A stretch of 64,000 nucleotides of DNA from Sphingobacteriales bacterium 44-15 (GCA_001899685.1 MKWG01000011.1:458938-522937), one strand, 5' to 3'; positions 1-10,089 are shown, numbered from the stretch's first letter. Made by a program: numbers and translations. The notes: generated by a model from the letters alone, not told the origin.

Positions 1-1
1 A

Positions 2-2830
2 AACCTTAACGAAGTGGTGGTAGTCGGTTATGGCACTGCCAAGAGAGCAAATGTCACCTCGTCCATATCTTCTGTAAGTGCAAAAGATATCAAGGACCTC
101 CCTGTTGCAGGTATAGACCAGGCTATACAGGGAAAGGTTGCCGGGGTAACCGTAATGAATAACAGCGGTCAGCCGGGAGGCGGCGTATCTATCAAAGTAC
201 GCGGCGTGACCACTATCAACAGCAATGATCCTTTAATTGTAATTGATGGTGTTCCTTTTGTAAGCAATACAAAATCAAGCTCCGGCTATGCGGGACTCGG
301 AGGCTCTGACGGGCAGACCGGTAACAGTGTGATGGCCACTTTAAACCCGAATGATATTGAAACAATAGATGTCTTAAAAGATGCTTCCGCCCAATCCATA
401 TACGGATCTCAGGCAGCTAATGGCGTAATTCTTATTACCACTAAAAAAGGCAAAGCAGGTGAAGGCAAAATCAATTACGACGCTTATTATGGTCAATCCA
501 ACGTGGTAAAAAAATTAGATATCATGAACCTGAGAGAGTTTGCACAATACCAGAATGAAGTTGCGCCGATCCTGGGTGCTCAGCCTACCGAGGAATTTAA
601 AGACCCTTCCATTCTCGGGCCGGGAACAGACTGGCAGGAAGCCATGTTCCGCACCGGTCAGGTAAACAACCACCAGTTGAGCTTTTCCGGCGGGAAAGAC
701 AAAACCAATTATTATTTATCACTCAATTATTTTGACCAGACCGGTATATTGATCGGATCGGATTTTAAAAGATATACCATGCGGTTCAACCTGGATCACC
801 AGTTGAAGAACTGGATAAAAATTGGAGTAAGCGCCAATGGTTCCAGGAATATACAGAACGTAACACTTGCTGATGCCGCAGAAGGCACCATTTGGTGGGG
901 AGCTATCCAGAACCCGTTGATACCGGTAAAAAATCTTGACGGTAGCTGGGGTGGCGGCAACACGATAAGCGGGGTAAAATACGGTCAGGACAATCCCATT
1001 GCCCGTAGCGCTATGCGGGGTAATAAAACTACCAATGCCCAGATCTTCGGTAATGTGTATGCTGATATTGAATTTATTAAAGGACTTGATCTCAGGAATG
1101 AAATTTCGTATTCCCTGGGCTTAAATAATAACCTCGCCTACCAGTACGCAGGCAATGTAGGAACTACTACTTTACAGAGCCAGTTATATGATAACAGGGG
1201 GAACAGTTATTACTATGCCATCAGGAATTACCTGAACTATAATAAATACTTAGACAAGCATAATATATCTGTTACCGCAGGTCACGAAGCGCAGTATTCC
1301 TACTACGAAGGGCTGGCAGGAAAACGGGTGGATCTGCAAAACAATATCCTCGACATCAATGCAGGCAACAGTGATAAAACTACCTGGGAGCTGAACGGCG
1401 GAAAGAGCCAGTGGGCAATGGAATCTTATTTTGCAAGAGCTAACTATGCTTTTGATAACCGCTACTCCCTTTCTGTAAGCTTCAGGGCTGATGGATCCTC
1501 CAACTTCGGTCCCAATAACAAATGGGGATATTTTCCCGGGGCATCTGTTGGCTGGACAGTATCCAATGAAAGCTTTGCAGAAGGCATGAAGCCTGCCATA
1601 AGCTACTTAAAGTTACGGGCAGGTTATGGCGCTGTGGGTAATCAGAATCTTCCTTCAGGTGCACAGAACCCGCCTTATACTTCCGCTATCGGTTTCTGGC
1701 CCGGCCCGGTTGGCTTTGGCAATTCCAGCTATCTGAATGGTATTGCCAACCCCGACCTGAGCTGGGAATCCGTCGTTACCAAAAATGCCGGTATTGATAT
1801 TGCTTTTATAAATGGAAGGATAGATGCAACAGTAGATGTATACCGGAAAACCACCACTAATATGCTGTTGTTCCTGACCGGGCCGCGGCTGATCGGTGTG
1901 GGTGATGCATGGGATGATCTGAAAGCGCCTGTCGGAAATGTGGGGCAGATGTCGAATACCGGTGTTGATGTAAGCATTAACAGTACTAATATTAAATCAA
2001 AAAATTTCTCCTGGAAAACCGGCATCATTTATTCGCAGTTTAAAAACAAGCTCGACAAGATGGCGAATTCAACAGCGGGACTGACCGGGAAAGTGTATTA
2101 TGATAACTATACTATCACCTATACTAATCCCGGTTACACCGTTGGCTCATTTTTCGGATTGGTTACCGACGGGCTTTTCCGCACACAGCAGGATCTCGAC
2201 AACAGTCTTCCCCAATTCGGGTATTCTGTTGACGAGGCACATACATGGCTGGGAGATATCCGCTTTAAAGACATTAACGGCGACAAAGTAATTGATGAAA
2301 AAGATATCACTTATATCGGTAGTCCTCTGCCCAAATTCACCTATGGGATCACTAACACATTCCAATACAAAGATTTCGATGCTACCATATTCCTGCAGGG
2401 AAGCTATGGCGCCAAAGTATTCAATTTCCTCCGCTGGCAGCTTGAAAAAATGGACAATGTATATTACAATCAGCTTCGCACAGTGTTAGACAGGTATACT
2501 GCAACCAATACAGATGGCAAGCTGCCAAGGTTTGTAAGTGGCCAGGTAAATAATATAGCTATGTCTGACCGTTATGTGGAGGATGGCTCTTACCTGCGCA
2601 TTCAAAACATTACACTGGGTTACAGGATCCCTCAAAGTATTCTCAGCAGGGCAAAGCTGAACAATATAAGGTTATACCTCTCTGTTCAGAACCTCTGGAC
2701 TTTCACCAAATACAGCGGGTATGATCCCGAGATTGGTGCATTCAATAATAATATCAGGCTGATGAATGTTGATGCAGGGCACTATCCTAACCCGCGTACT
2801 ATTACGGCAGGTGTAAATGTTGAACTATAA
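2..2830 (+). CDS. SusC/RagA-type TonB-dependent outer-membrane receptor (5' end outside window)
   Basis: This is the glycan-importing TonB-dependent barrel of a polysaccharide utilisation locus. The frame is open from the first bases (N-L-N-E-V-V-V-V-G-Y-G, the conserved SusC segment before the plug), so the signal peptide, carboxypeptidase-like domain and TonB box lie upstream of the window. The plug domain covers about the first 150 visible residues, with PLIVIDGVPF and later DASAQSIYGSQAANGVILI. A long beta-barrel follows, ending in the aromatic/hydrophobic strand GVNVEL. The susD gene starts 16 bases downstream, as in nearly all such loci, so the two products should form one SusCD import complex. 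The substrate cannot be read from this protein alone; the neighbouring GH9 enzyme points to a beta-glucan-type polymer (inference). Confidence 0.96.
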   Translation, partial: NLNEVVVVGYGTAKRANVTSSISSVSAKDIKDLPVAGIDQAIQGKVAGVTVMNNSGQPGGGVSIKVRGVTTINSNDPLIVIDGVPFVSNTKSSSGYAGLGGSDGQTGNSVMATLNPNDIETIDVLKDASAQSIYGSQAANGVILITTKKGKAGEGKINYDAYYGQSNVVKKLDIMNLREFAQYQNEVAPILGAQPTEEFKDPSILGPGTDWQEAMFRTGQVNNHQLSFSGGKDKTNYYLSLNYFDQTGILIGSDFKRYTMRFNLDHQLKNWIKIGVSANGSRNIQNVTLADAAEGTIWWGAIQNPLIPVKNLDGSWGGGNTISGVKYGQDNPIARSAMRGNKTTNAQIFGNVYADIEFIKGLDLRNEISYSLGLNNNLAYQYAGNVGTTTLQSQLYDNRGNSYYYAIRNYLNYNKYLDKHNISVTAGHEAQYSYYEGLAGKRVDLQNNILDINAGNSDKTTWELNGGKSQWAMESYFARANYAFDNRYSLSVSFRADGSSNFGPNNKWGYFPGASVGWTVSNESFAEGMKPAISYLKLRAGYGAVGNQNLPSGAQNPPYTSAIGFWPGPVGFGNSSYLNGIANPDLSWESVVTKNAGIDIAFINGRIDATVDVYRKTTTNMLLFLTGPRLIGVGDAWDDLKAPVGNVGQMSNTGVDVSINSTNIKSKNFSWKTGIIYSQFKNKLDKMANSTAGLTGKVYYDNYTITYTNPGYTVGSFFGLVTDGLFRTQQDLDNSLPQFGYSVDEAHTWLGDIRFKDINGDKVIDEKDITYIGSPLPKFTYGITNTFQYKDFDATIFLQGSYGAKVFNFLRWQLEKMDNVYYNQLRTVLDRYTATNTDGKLPRFVSGQVNNIAMSDRYVEDGSYLRIQNITLGYRIPQSILSRAKLNNIRLYLSVQNLWTFTKYSGYDPEIGAFNNNIRLMNVDAGHYPNPRTITAGVNVEL

Positions 2831-2845
2831 TACTTAACCTTTAAA

Positions 2846-4429
2846 ATGAAAAAAATGAAATATAAAAGTATGTATGCCCTGTTGTCAGCAATGATAGCGC
2901 TGGCATCCTGCAAAAAAGATTTTATTGAGCGCTCCTCATTGGACGGGACAACACTTTCTAACTATTACAACACTGCAGATGAAGTAAGAGGGCTTACAAG
3001 CACATTATACGGGCTGCCGTGGAGCGGTTATGAAAACAGGGCGATGGACGTAATAGGCGATGTAATGGCAGGCAATGAATATACCGGCGGCGGCAATGCA
3101 GATGATGCTCCTTTCCTGAATTTTACACTTGCTTCCACATCAGTCAGGCTTGCAGATGCGTGGAAAGTGTTTTATAAAATAGGCGGCTGGACGAGCGAGT
3201 ATATGAACGCATTAGAATTAAAGAAAAGTCAGGGAGGAGACGCTTCGTTCATTGATCCTGCCATAGCCGAATGTCACTTCTTCAGGGGAACGGTATATTT
3301 TTTTATTGCACGTGCCTGGGGCGACGCGCCGATCGTAACTGATCCCGGGGGCACCGCAAAAAGCGGCAATTTTAATATTCCGCGTTATCTCAAGGCAGAT
3401 GTGTTACGCTTTGCGCTGGAAGAATTGAAGTTAGCAGAGGCCGGGCTGCCGGAAACAGACCCTGTTCCCGGCCGGCTTAACAAATACGCAGCTAAGGGTA
3501 TGATGGCAAAACTTTACCTGTACAGGAAAGACTACGACAGCGCTAAAATAAAAGCATGGGAGGTAATTGAGTCAAACAAATATGACCTGTTTCCTGACTA
3601 TGCAGGAATGTTCAATTCAAGCGCCAATAATAACAATATAGAGTCCATGTTTGCCATACAGCACCAGTTGACAGTTAATCCCTGGGGATCAGGCAATCAA
3701 AAAAACCCTGATCGGGGGCCCGGAAATCTTCAGACAGACGAAGCCAGCATGTGGGAATTATACCTGCCCACCATGGATATCAAAGGCGCCTATGAGTTTG
3801 GCGATCTTCGTCGCAAAGGGTCAATAATGGAACATGGATGGAGCAAGCTCAGCTGGAAGCCCCAGGGCTCCAACGACAAGTATAATCAGTTTATGGCGGG
3901 CGGCTATAAATATGATACAACGGTTACCATAGGCGAAGGTGGACAAAAAAACGATACCCGCTCCAATATCGCCAAATATGTAGTCGGCCCCGGTGCGTCG
4001 TATGGAGGAGAAACCGTATTAGGAATGAATACCGGTATTAATACCATGATCTTACGTTATGCAGATATACTGCTTATTTATGCAGAAGCTGTGTTAGGTA
4101 CCAATGCATCAACGGATAACACCGATGCACTAAAAGCATTTAATAAAGTACGTTCCCGCGCTGGTCTTTCCGCCAAAACGTCTATTACAACGGATGATGT
4201 ATTAAAAGAGCGTCGTGTTGAATTTGCTTTTGAAGGGGAATATTGGTTTGATATACAACGACAGGGTTATCAAAAAGCCAAAGAAATCATCGCCGGACAA
4301 AACAGGGGCACGGCAACAAATTACTATAATGTATCAACGTTTACGGAAAGCATGATGTACCTCCCTATTCCTTCGGGAGAAATTTTACAGGATCCCGAAC
4401 TGGCAAAAGATCCCGTACCCTATTATTAA
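2846..4429 (+). CDS. SusD/RagB-family nutrient-binding outer-membrane lipoprotein
   Basis: This is the surface lipoprotein lid of the SusCD complex, which captures oligosaccharide and passes it to the SusC barrel. A hydrophobic signal ends in the lipobox L-A-S-C (Cys22) followed by K-K-D, typical of surface-exposed Bacteroidota lipoproteins. The 527-residue length and the helical TPR-like region (FRGTVYFFIARAWGDAPIV, then AKLYLYRKDYDSAKIKAWEVI) fit the family. The C-terminal part shows the family pattern ILRYADILLIYAEAV, FNKVRSRAGL and ERRVEFAFEGEYWFDIQR. The first ATG was taken as the start; a second ATG three codons later cannot be excluded. It lies between susC and a surface glycan-binding protein gene with short spacers, so all are probably co-transcribed. 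Confidence 0.96.
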   Translation: MKKMKYKSMYALLSAMIALASCKKDFIERSSLDGTTLSNYYNTADEVRGLTSTLYGLPWSGYENRAMDVIGDVMAGNEYTGGGNADDAPFLNFTLASTSVRLADAWKVFYKIGGWTSEYMNALELKKSQGGDASFIDPAIAECHFFRGTVYFFIARAWGDAPIVTDPGGTAKSGNFNIPRYLKADVLRFALEELKLAEAGLPETDPVPGRLNKYAAKGMMAKLYLYRKDYDSAKIKAWEVIESNKYDLFPDYAGMFNSSANNNNIESMFAIQHQLTVNPWGSGNQKNPDRGPGNLQTDEASMWELYLPTMDIKGAYEFGDLRRKGSIMEHGWSKLSWKPQGSNDKYNQFMAGGYKYDTTVTIGEGGQKNDTRSNIAKYVVGPGASYGGETVLGMNTGINTMILRYADILLIYAEAVLGTNASTDNTDALKAFNKVRSRAGLSAKTSITTDDVLKERRVEFAFEGEYWFDIQRQGYQKAKEIIAGQNRGTATNYYNVSTFTESMMYLPIPSGEILQDPELAKDPVPYY

Positions 4430-4451
4430 TTCCATCTTAATTATTATTTGT

Positions 4452-5537
4452 ATGAAAAAAATATTTTCGTTCAAAAACCTGGCATGGCTTGTTGTAACCT
4501 TCCTGGCCATGCTTGTAATAAATGCCTGCTCCAAAGAAGATTTTAAGGACGGCAGCCCGCACGTGGAGCCGGGAGATCCTGTATTCGCAAGTATAAGCAC
4601 TGACTCTGCCAGTGGCGGATCGGTGGTAACTTTAAAAGGAACAGGGCTCGGCGATATGCGCACTATAATGTTTGATAAAGGCGATGTGCCTGCGTCATTT
4701 TATTCTACATTGAACACAGAGACCGCACTCATATTCAGCGTGCCTGATACCGCTCTTGGTGGTCAGCAGAATATTGTTTTTACCAACAGCATCGGCAAAA
4801 CCCTGACGGTACCTTTCCGGGTGCTGGCCTATCCGAGTGTGGCATCGGTATCCAACTATGATTTTACCGAAGGATCACAGATAACACTAACCGGCAATAA
4901 CCTGGAGGATGTTAGTAAAGTAACCTTTACCGGCAGCACCGATGAAATAACTATCATATCCCAAACCAAAAAAGAGCTGGTGATCGAGCTGACCGCAACA
5001 GAAGTAGGCAGGGCATCACTGAACATAACAAATGCTACAGGTACTATCACTACCAGCCAGGAACTGGTCAATATTGACAAAGCCTATCAGATTTTTACCG
5101 ACAGCTATGGTGATGGCTGGGGCGATGGTTCCTGGGGAGATCCGGGTTTCATTTCGACCACTGAACATAAAACCGGAAGCAAATCCGTGGGAAAAACCTA
5201 TGCCAAAGGCAACTGGCACCTGATTGGTTTTGCAAACTGGTGGCCCGGGCTTGCTTCCGATCCATCCTATAAATATCTTACGGTTTGGATAAAAGGAGGC
5301 TCTGCAGATATGACACTTTATCTTACGGGAGATAAGAGGAATGGAGGTTTCGGCAATAACGATCAGTCCATGCCGCTTAATATACCTGCAAAAACATGGA
5401 CATATTTTAAGCTGTCCCTTGCAGATATAGGCTTATGGGCAAAAGGTTCGCCCTCAAACCAGATAGGTTTTTGGATAAAAGGACCGGATAACCAGGATGA
5501 GACATTTTATTTTGATGATCTGTTATTGGTTAAGTAA
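4452..5537 (+). CDS. TIG/IPT-domain surface glycan-binding lipoprotein (SusE/F-position)
   Basis: This is probably a non-catalytic glycan-binding protein on the cell surface that assists SusCD. The signal peptide ends in I-N-A-C (Cys26) followed by S-K-E-D. Residues about 38-117 and 119-205 look like two IPT/TIG immunoglobulin-like repeats (GGSVVTLKGTGLGDMRTIMF; EGSQITLTGNNLEDVSKVTF). Residues about 210-361 form a separate beta-rich module beginning YQIFTDSYGDGWGDGSWGDP and ending FYFDDLLLV, resembling a carbohydrate-binding beta-sandwich. Position directly after susD and before two glycosidases is the usual place for such a protein. Ligand specificity is not readable. The name follows from domain order and location, not from residue-level proof. 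Confidence 0.88.
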   Translation: MKKIFSFKNLAWLVVTFLAMLVINACSKEDFKDGSPHVEPGDPVFASISTDSASGGSVVTLKGTGLGDMRTIMFDKGDVPASFYSTLNTETALIFSVPDTALGGQQNIVFTNSIGKTLTVPFRVLAYPSVASVSNYDFTEGSQITLTGNNLEDVSKVTFTGSTDEITIISQTKKELVIELTATEVGRASLNITNATGTITTSQELVNIDKAYQIFTDSYGDGWGDGSWGDPGFISTTEHKTGSKSVGKTYAKGNWHLIGFANWWPGLASDPSYKYLTVWIKGGSADMTLYLTGDKRNGGFGNNDQSMPLNIPAKTWTYFKLSLADIGLWAKGSPSNQIGFWIKGPDNQDETFYFDDLLLVK

Positions 5538-5581
5538 CAATTGAAACAGCAGGCGCAGTTATAGGATGCTGCACCTGTTAC

Positions 5582-5642
5582 GTCAAACGTGAGAGGTGAG
5601 AGGTGAAACATCTCACGTCTGTCTTCTCACTTTTCACAATAA
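5582..5642. repeat. Dispersed palindromic element, copy 1
   Basis: Copy 1 of the family described at 36204-36267. It starts 45 bases after the glycan-binding protein stop and carries both consensus halves, from CGTCAAACGTGAGAGGTGA to CTTTTCACAATAACAGACA. It separates the SusCD-binding-protein genes from the two glycosidase genes, so it may act as a partial terminator or mRNA stabiliser inside the locus (inference). Confidence 0.75.
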
Positions 5643-5699
5643 CAGACATAATTTGCCTGACCTAATACTATAATGGTCTGCACGGCTTAAAATATTGGC

Positions 5700-7430
5700 A
5701 TGGTGATTAAATATATTTTTATCCTGGTTATATTATTTCAATCCTGCAAAAAAAACAGCTCTCCCCCTGTTGAGCCTGACCCGCCCGGCGGGGATACAGA
5801 TACGATAACTGTCCAACCTGTTGCAGATCCGCCTGCGGCCACAACGATTGATTTTTTCCTGGATGACTGGAAGGCAAAAACATTTGCCGCTCCTGATTTT
5901 ACAGAAACTGCTATCCCTGCCACTACAAATAATACAGTGACCATAGATGCATCATCTATCATTACCAAAATCCCCCTTACTATTACAGGGCATAACGCCA
6001 ATACCTGGATGACGTCAATGATAGATCAGCCCCTGTTTATGAATCACATTACTAACCTGCATCCCCATATTATCCGCTGGCCTGCGGGAAGCGCCAGTGA
6101 TACTTATTTCTGGAACCGGCCGGAAGGTGCAGCACCTGCAGACGCACCCGCACAATTGATGAATGCCAACGGGACATTACAGGATGCGGGTTACTGGTAT
6201 GGAAAAATAAACAATGGCTGGTCCGCCAGCACCGACCAGTACTATCAAATGCGGCAGCAAAGCGCAAATAATGAAGGGGTCATTACTATTAATTATGGAT
6301 ATGCGCGATACGGCACCAGTGATGATCCGGTGGCAGCAGCAGCACACCTGGCGGCCGATTGGGTGAGGTATGACAATGGCAGAACCAAATACTGGGAGAT
6401 AGGCAATGAAAGCTATGGCGACTGGGAAGCGGGCTACCGTATTGATGTTTCAAAAAATAAAGACGGGCAACCCGAATATTTAACAGGTAAGCTATATGCT
6501 CAACACTTTAAGGTATTTGCAGACTCCATGAAGAACGCCGCCGCAGAAATTGGCAAAACCATCTATATAGGCGCTGTAACTTACGAAGCTGCTACGGAAG
6601 CATGGCAAACCAATACGGTAAAAACATGGAATCAGACTATGATACCGGAACTGAACGGCGCAAATGATTACTATGTGCTGCATAATTATTTTACTCCTTA
6701 TGAAACTAATTCCAATGCTTCTGATGTATTGAACGCGGCGCTCACCGTTCCGGAGAAGATGATGAATTTTGTAACTGCACAGATTCAAACAGCCGGCGGC
6801 GTTGTTAAACCCTTTGCTTTAACCGAATGGAATATGTTTGCTACAGGTGCTAAACAACAGGTGTCGAATATCAGCGGGCTGTTTGCCATCATAGTGATGG
6901 GAGAAGCCATTAAGAATAAATACGGGCTGGCGGCACGCTGGGACCTGCTGAACGGCTGGAGCAACGGCGACGATCACGGGCTTTTCAGTGATGGCAACGA
7001 ACCCAATATTCCCAAATGGACGCCACGGCCTTCTTTCTACTATATGTACTTTTTTCAAAAGCTGCTGGGCGACCGGTTAGTGCCTGTAAACATACAGGGT
7101 AGCAGTAGTCTCAAAGCCTATGCTTCTACTTTCAGCTCAGGACAAATAAATGCAACCCTGGTGAATACCGGCATAACACCCTTATCTGTTGAAATTAAAT
7201 GGAAAAATTTTAAAGCTGGCAACCGGTTTTACTGGTATACCTTAGAAGGAGGTAATGATAATGGCGAATTTTCCAGGAAAGTAAGTGTGAACGGCAGCAG
7301 CACCACACTTGAAGCAGGCGGACCTGAAGATTATGTCTCTGTCAAGGCAAGAGCTGCATCAACCGCCAACGGTGTAAAAGTAACACTGCCCGCACGTGGT
7401 GCTGTAATATTGGCAATCGACAAAAAATGA
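5700..7430 (+). CDS. Clan GH-A-like glycoside hydrolase lipoprotein (arabinofuranosidase/GH39/GH44/GH51-like)
   Basis: This is a probable retaining glycosidase tethered to the envelope. A short signal ends in F-Q-S-C (Cys16) followed by K-K-N. After a Pro-rich linker, a TIM-barrel-like catalytic region holds IIRWPAGSASDTYFW near residue 125, then YWEIGNESYGDWE with the candidate acid/base Glu237 in the Asn-Glu pair typical of clan GH-A. The candidate nucleophile is Glu376 in FALTEWNMF. The last ~100 residues form a beta-sandwich tail (INATLVNTGITPLSVEIKW), as in many arabinofuranosidase-like enzymes. The exact family could not be fixed by eye. The GH9 gene starts 26 bases downstream, so the two enzymes are probably one transcription unit acting on the same polymer. 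Confidence 0.85.
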   Translation: MVIKYIFILVILFQSCKKNSSPPVEPDPPGGDTDTITVQPVADPPAATTIDFFLDDWKAKTFAAPDFTETAIPATTNNTVTIDASSIITKIPLTITGHNANTWMTSMIDQPLFMNHITNLHPHIIRWPAGSASDTYFWNRPEGAAPADAPAQLMNANGTLQDAGYWYGKINNGWSASTDQYYQMRQQSANNEGVITINYGYARYGTSDDPVAAAAHLAADWVRYDNGRTKYWEIGNESYGDWEAGYRIDVSKNKDGQPEYLTGKLYAQHFKVFADSMKNAAAEIGKTIYIGAVTYEAATEAWQTNTVKTWNQTMIPELNGANDYYVLHNYFTPYETNSNASDVLNAALTVPEKMMNFVTAQIQTAGGVVKPFALTEWNMFATGAKQQVSNISGLFAIIVMGEAIKNKYGLAARWDLLNGWSNGDDHGLFSDGNEPNIPKWTPRPSFYYMYFFQKLLGDRLVPVNIQGSSSLKAYASTFSSGQINATLVNTGITPLSVEIKWKNFKAGNRFYWYTLEGGNDNGEFSRKVSVNGSSTTLEAGGPEDYVSVKARAASTANGVKVTLPARGAVILAIDKK

Positions 7431-7455
7431 TCTGCGCTAAACACAACCTGAAGCC

Positions 7456-9213
7456 ATGAAGTACAAAATACTAATACTCCTGCTAACTGCTGCAATATAT
7501 TACTGCCATGCAGGAACGCCGGGCATTGTACTCAACCAGTGCGGGTTTTATCCGTATGGTCCCAAAATCGCTGTCATTATCAATTCGCCTGCTTCAGACT
7601 CTTTTTACATTGTAAGCGCTGATAAGAAAGACACCGTATTTAAAGGAGAGCTCCGGCCGCCGGTACAATCTTCCTATTCTCCTGCTGTAACGCGTATTGC
7701 CGATTTTTCCTCTTTTACTCAAACAGGCAAATATATCGTATATGTAAAAGGGCTTCCTTCTTCAGCAATATTTTCCGTTAATGACAATGTATTTGAAGCG
7801 CTGACCGCTGCTGCTTTAAAAGGTTTCTACTATCAACGGTCTGCTATGCCGCTTGAAGAAAAATATGCAGGACAGTGGAAAAGACCTGCCGGTCATCCGG
7901 ATACCCGCGTGCTTATACATCCTTCAGCCGCCACGGTCACCAGACCGGCAGGTACTGTTATTTCCTGCCCTGGAGGCTGGTACGATGCAGGCGACTATAA
8001 TAAATATATTGTCAATTCAGGTATTACCATGGGCACACTGCTTTCAGCCTATGAAGACTTCCCTGATTATTTTGCCGGACTGCAAACCAATATACCTGAA
8101 AGCAACAATCAACTGCCTGACCTGCTGGATGAGATATTATATAACCTGAGATGGATGCTGACAATGCAGGATCCTGATGACGGGGGAGTTTATCACAAAT
8201 GCACAAACGCAGCGTTTGACGGACAGGTGATGCCCGGCGTCACGAAGCTTCCGCGGTACGTGGTACAAAAAAGCACTGCTGCCACGCTTGATTTCGTCGC
8301 GGTCATGGCGCAGTCAGCAAGAATATTCCGGCAGTTCCCATCAGTGCTTCCCGGGCTGTCTGACAGTTGCCTGGATGCTGCAGTATATGCATGGAAATGG
8401 GCAACCCTCCATCCAGGAATTGCCTACGACCAGTCTGCCATTAATGCATCCTTTTCTCCCCCGGTGACGACGGGAGCTTATGGGGATCATTTTTTTACAG
8501 ACGAAAGATTCTGGGCCGCTGCTGAATTGTTTACCACTACCGGCAAAGACGAATATCTTCCTGCAATAAATGCTTATCCCATACACCAGCTACAACTGGC
8601 GTCATGGAGCAATGTGGGTATGCTTGGCTGTTATACTTTAATGCGTCAGTATCGTTCAGCGGAACCTACATCTCAAAACATACCTTATGATCTTATCCGG
8701 GATCAATTGTTCAGCTTTGCAGGCGGTCTGGTTACCAATGGCGGCAACCGGGCTTTCCAAACAATGATGGGCCAAAGCAGCAAAGATTATATATGGGGCA
8801 GCAATGCCGTAGCACTAAATCAAAGCATAGCCCTTATCAATGCTTATATGATGAGCGATACAACAACTTACCTCAAGGCAGCGCTATCCAATCTGGATTA
8901 TGTGTTGGGGCGTAATGCCACAGGGTATTGTTTTGTTACCGGAGCGAGCTCAAAGTCGCCCCTCCATATTCATCACCGTCCTTCCCGGGCTGATGGTATT
9001 GCAGCACCTGTTCCCGGTTTGCTGGCCGGTGGCCCCAACCCCGGTATGCAGGATAAAGTTCCTTACCCGTTCGCCGATCCGGAAACAGCTTTTATTGATG
9101 ACGGGAAAGCTTATGCCTGCAATGAAATTGCCATCAACTGGAATGCGCCCCTGGTATATGTGAGCGCTGCATTTGAAGCTTTGCAAAGGAAAGCTGCATT
9201 ATCCCGTGAATAA
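7456..9213 (+). CDS. Glycoside hydrolase family 9 enzyme with N-terminal Ig-like domain
   Basis: GH9 enzymes are inverting hydrolases, mostly endo-beta-1,4-glucanases with some exo-acting beta-glucosidase or glucosaminidase forms. A signal sequence ends near residue 20; a lipid attachment at Cys17 (I-Y-Y-C) is possible. Residues about 23-105 match the cellulase N-terminal Ig-like domain (IVLNQCGFYPYGPKIAV). The catalytic (alpha/alpha)6 barrel follows, with GGWYDAGDYNKY giving Asp177 and Asp180 as candidate base residues. The GH9 His signature is HIHHRPSRADG (His504-His507), and the acid is Glu557 in NEIAINWNAPLVY. All key residues are present and length is normal. It closes the glycosidase part of the locus. 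Confidence 0.94.
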   Translation: MKYKILILLLTAAIYYCHAGTPGIVLNQCGFYPYGPKIAVIINSPASDSFYIVSADKKDTVFKGELRPPVQSSYSPAVTRIADFSSFTQTGKYIVYVKGLPSSAIFSVNDNVFEALTAAALKGFYYQRSAMPLEEKYAGQWKRPAGHPDTRVLIHPSAATVTRPAGTVISCPGGWYDAGDYNKYIVNSGITMGTLLSAYEDFPDYFAGLQTNIPESNNQLPDLLDEILYNLRWMLTMQDPDDGGVYHKCTNAAFDGQVMPGVTKLPRYVVQKSTAATLDFVAVMAQSARIFRQFPSVLPGLSDSCLDAAVYAWKWATLHPGIAYDQSAINASFSPPVTTGAYGDHFFTDERFWAAAELFTTTGKDEYLPAINAYPIHQLQLASWSNVGMLGCYTLMRQYRSAEPTSQNIPYDLIRDQLFSFAGGLVTNGGNRAFQTMMGQSSKDYIWGSNAVALNQSIALINAYMMSDTTTYLKAALSNLDYVLGRNATGYCFVTGASSKSPLHIHHRPSRADGIAAPVPGLLAGGPNPGMQDKVPYPFADPETAFIDDGKAYACNEIAINWNAPLVYVSAAFEALQRKAALSRE

Positions 9214-9259
9214 AGAATTTTACCGCCACATTGTAATCTGATTTATATTGTGTGCAATT

Positions 9260-10021
9260 ATGAGGATTCAACATGTGCTGCTTCTAATAGCAGGGGTATG
9301 GTATTGCTCCGCAGGATGGGGGCAATCTTATTTACGGGGTAAAATATTTGACAAAGGGTATGACCGGGTAGTTATCGCTGCAACAGTCAGTAACCTAAAT
9401 AATAAGACCACGTCTACGAGTGATATGGGGGGGAATTACAAAATTGCAGCGAAAGAAGGCGACCATATCATTTTTTCTTCCGCCGGATATTTTTCAGACA
9501 CTGTCAGGGTAGAAGAATATATGCTGCGCAACGGTCTTGATATTTTTCTTGACCAGCATTTTATAGAGCTGGAAGAAGTAGGCGTTGGAGAGCTGAATAA
9601 ATACCAGGTGGATTCCCTGAGCAGGGCGGAAGAATTTTCGCAGGCGCTCAATACTCCCACCAGCAAGATCGTAGGCGGTAAGGGCAACACTATCAGCGAT
9701 GGTGTGGGTGTTACCTTTAGCCCATTGAGCCATTTCTCTAAAAAAGAAAAAAATGAGCGAAGATTCAAAAGAATGTTTTACGAGCAGGAAGAGGAATACT
9801 ACATTGATTTTAAATTTCCCTATAATTATGTATCCAAAATAACCGGTCTGGAAGGCGACTCTCTCCGCACTTTCATGTACACTTACCGTCCCTCTTACAA
9901 GTTCTGCCGCGCCAACGACAGGGAAGCCATGCTGGTATATATCAACGATAAATACCGGGAGTATAAACATCAGCTTGCTCCCCAAACCGAAGAAAATAAA
10001 AAGAAAAAAAAGAAGAAATAG
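9260..10021 (+). CDS. Exported carboxypeptidase-regulatory-like domain protein, function unknown
   Basis: This is a 253-residue exported protein. The signal peptide (MRIQHVLLLIAGVWYCSAGWGQ) is followed by a small beta-sandwich resembling the CarboxypepD_reg-like fold (LRGKIFDKGYDRVVIAAT, SDMGGNYKIAAKEGDHIIFS, then a GYFSDTV strand). The rest is charged and unassigned, ending in a long Lys tract. The ATG at 9260 was chosen over an in-frame TTG at 9248 because the signal peptide begins there. It lies 46 bases after the GH9 gene, but similar proteins occur in many Bacteroidota contexts, so membership in the glycan locus is uncertain. No catalytic motif is visible. Confidence 0.8.
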   Translation: MRIQHVLLLIAGVWYCSAGWGQSYLRGKIFDKGYDRVVIAATVSNLNNKTTSTSDMGGNYKIAAKEGDHIIFSSAGYFSDTVRVEEYMLRNGLDIFLDQHFIELEEVGVGELNKYQVDSLSRAEEFSQALNTPTSKIVGGKGNTISDGVGVTFSPLSHFSKKEKNERRFKRMFYEQEEEYYIDFKFPYNYVSKITGLEGDSLRTFMYTYRPSYKFCRANDREAMLVYINDKYREYKHQLAPQTEENKKKKKKK

Positions 10022-10089
10022 CCGCCAATGCACGAATAAAGGAGATCTAGCCACAAATGCACGAATAGATGGTCAATTCAAAAAAGACT

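Noticed and set aside
9494-10054. 186-residue open frame on the - strand
   Set aside because: Overlaps the exported 253-residue protein gene in antisense; its hydrophobic text comes from the Lys-rich tail and signal of that gene.
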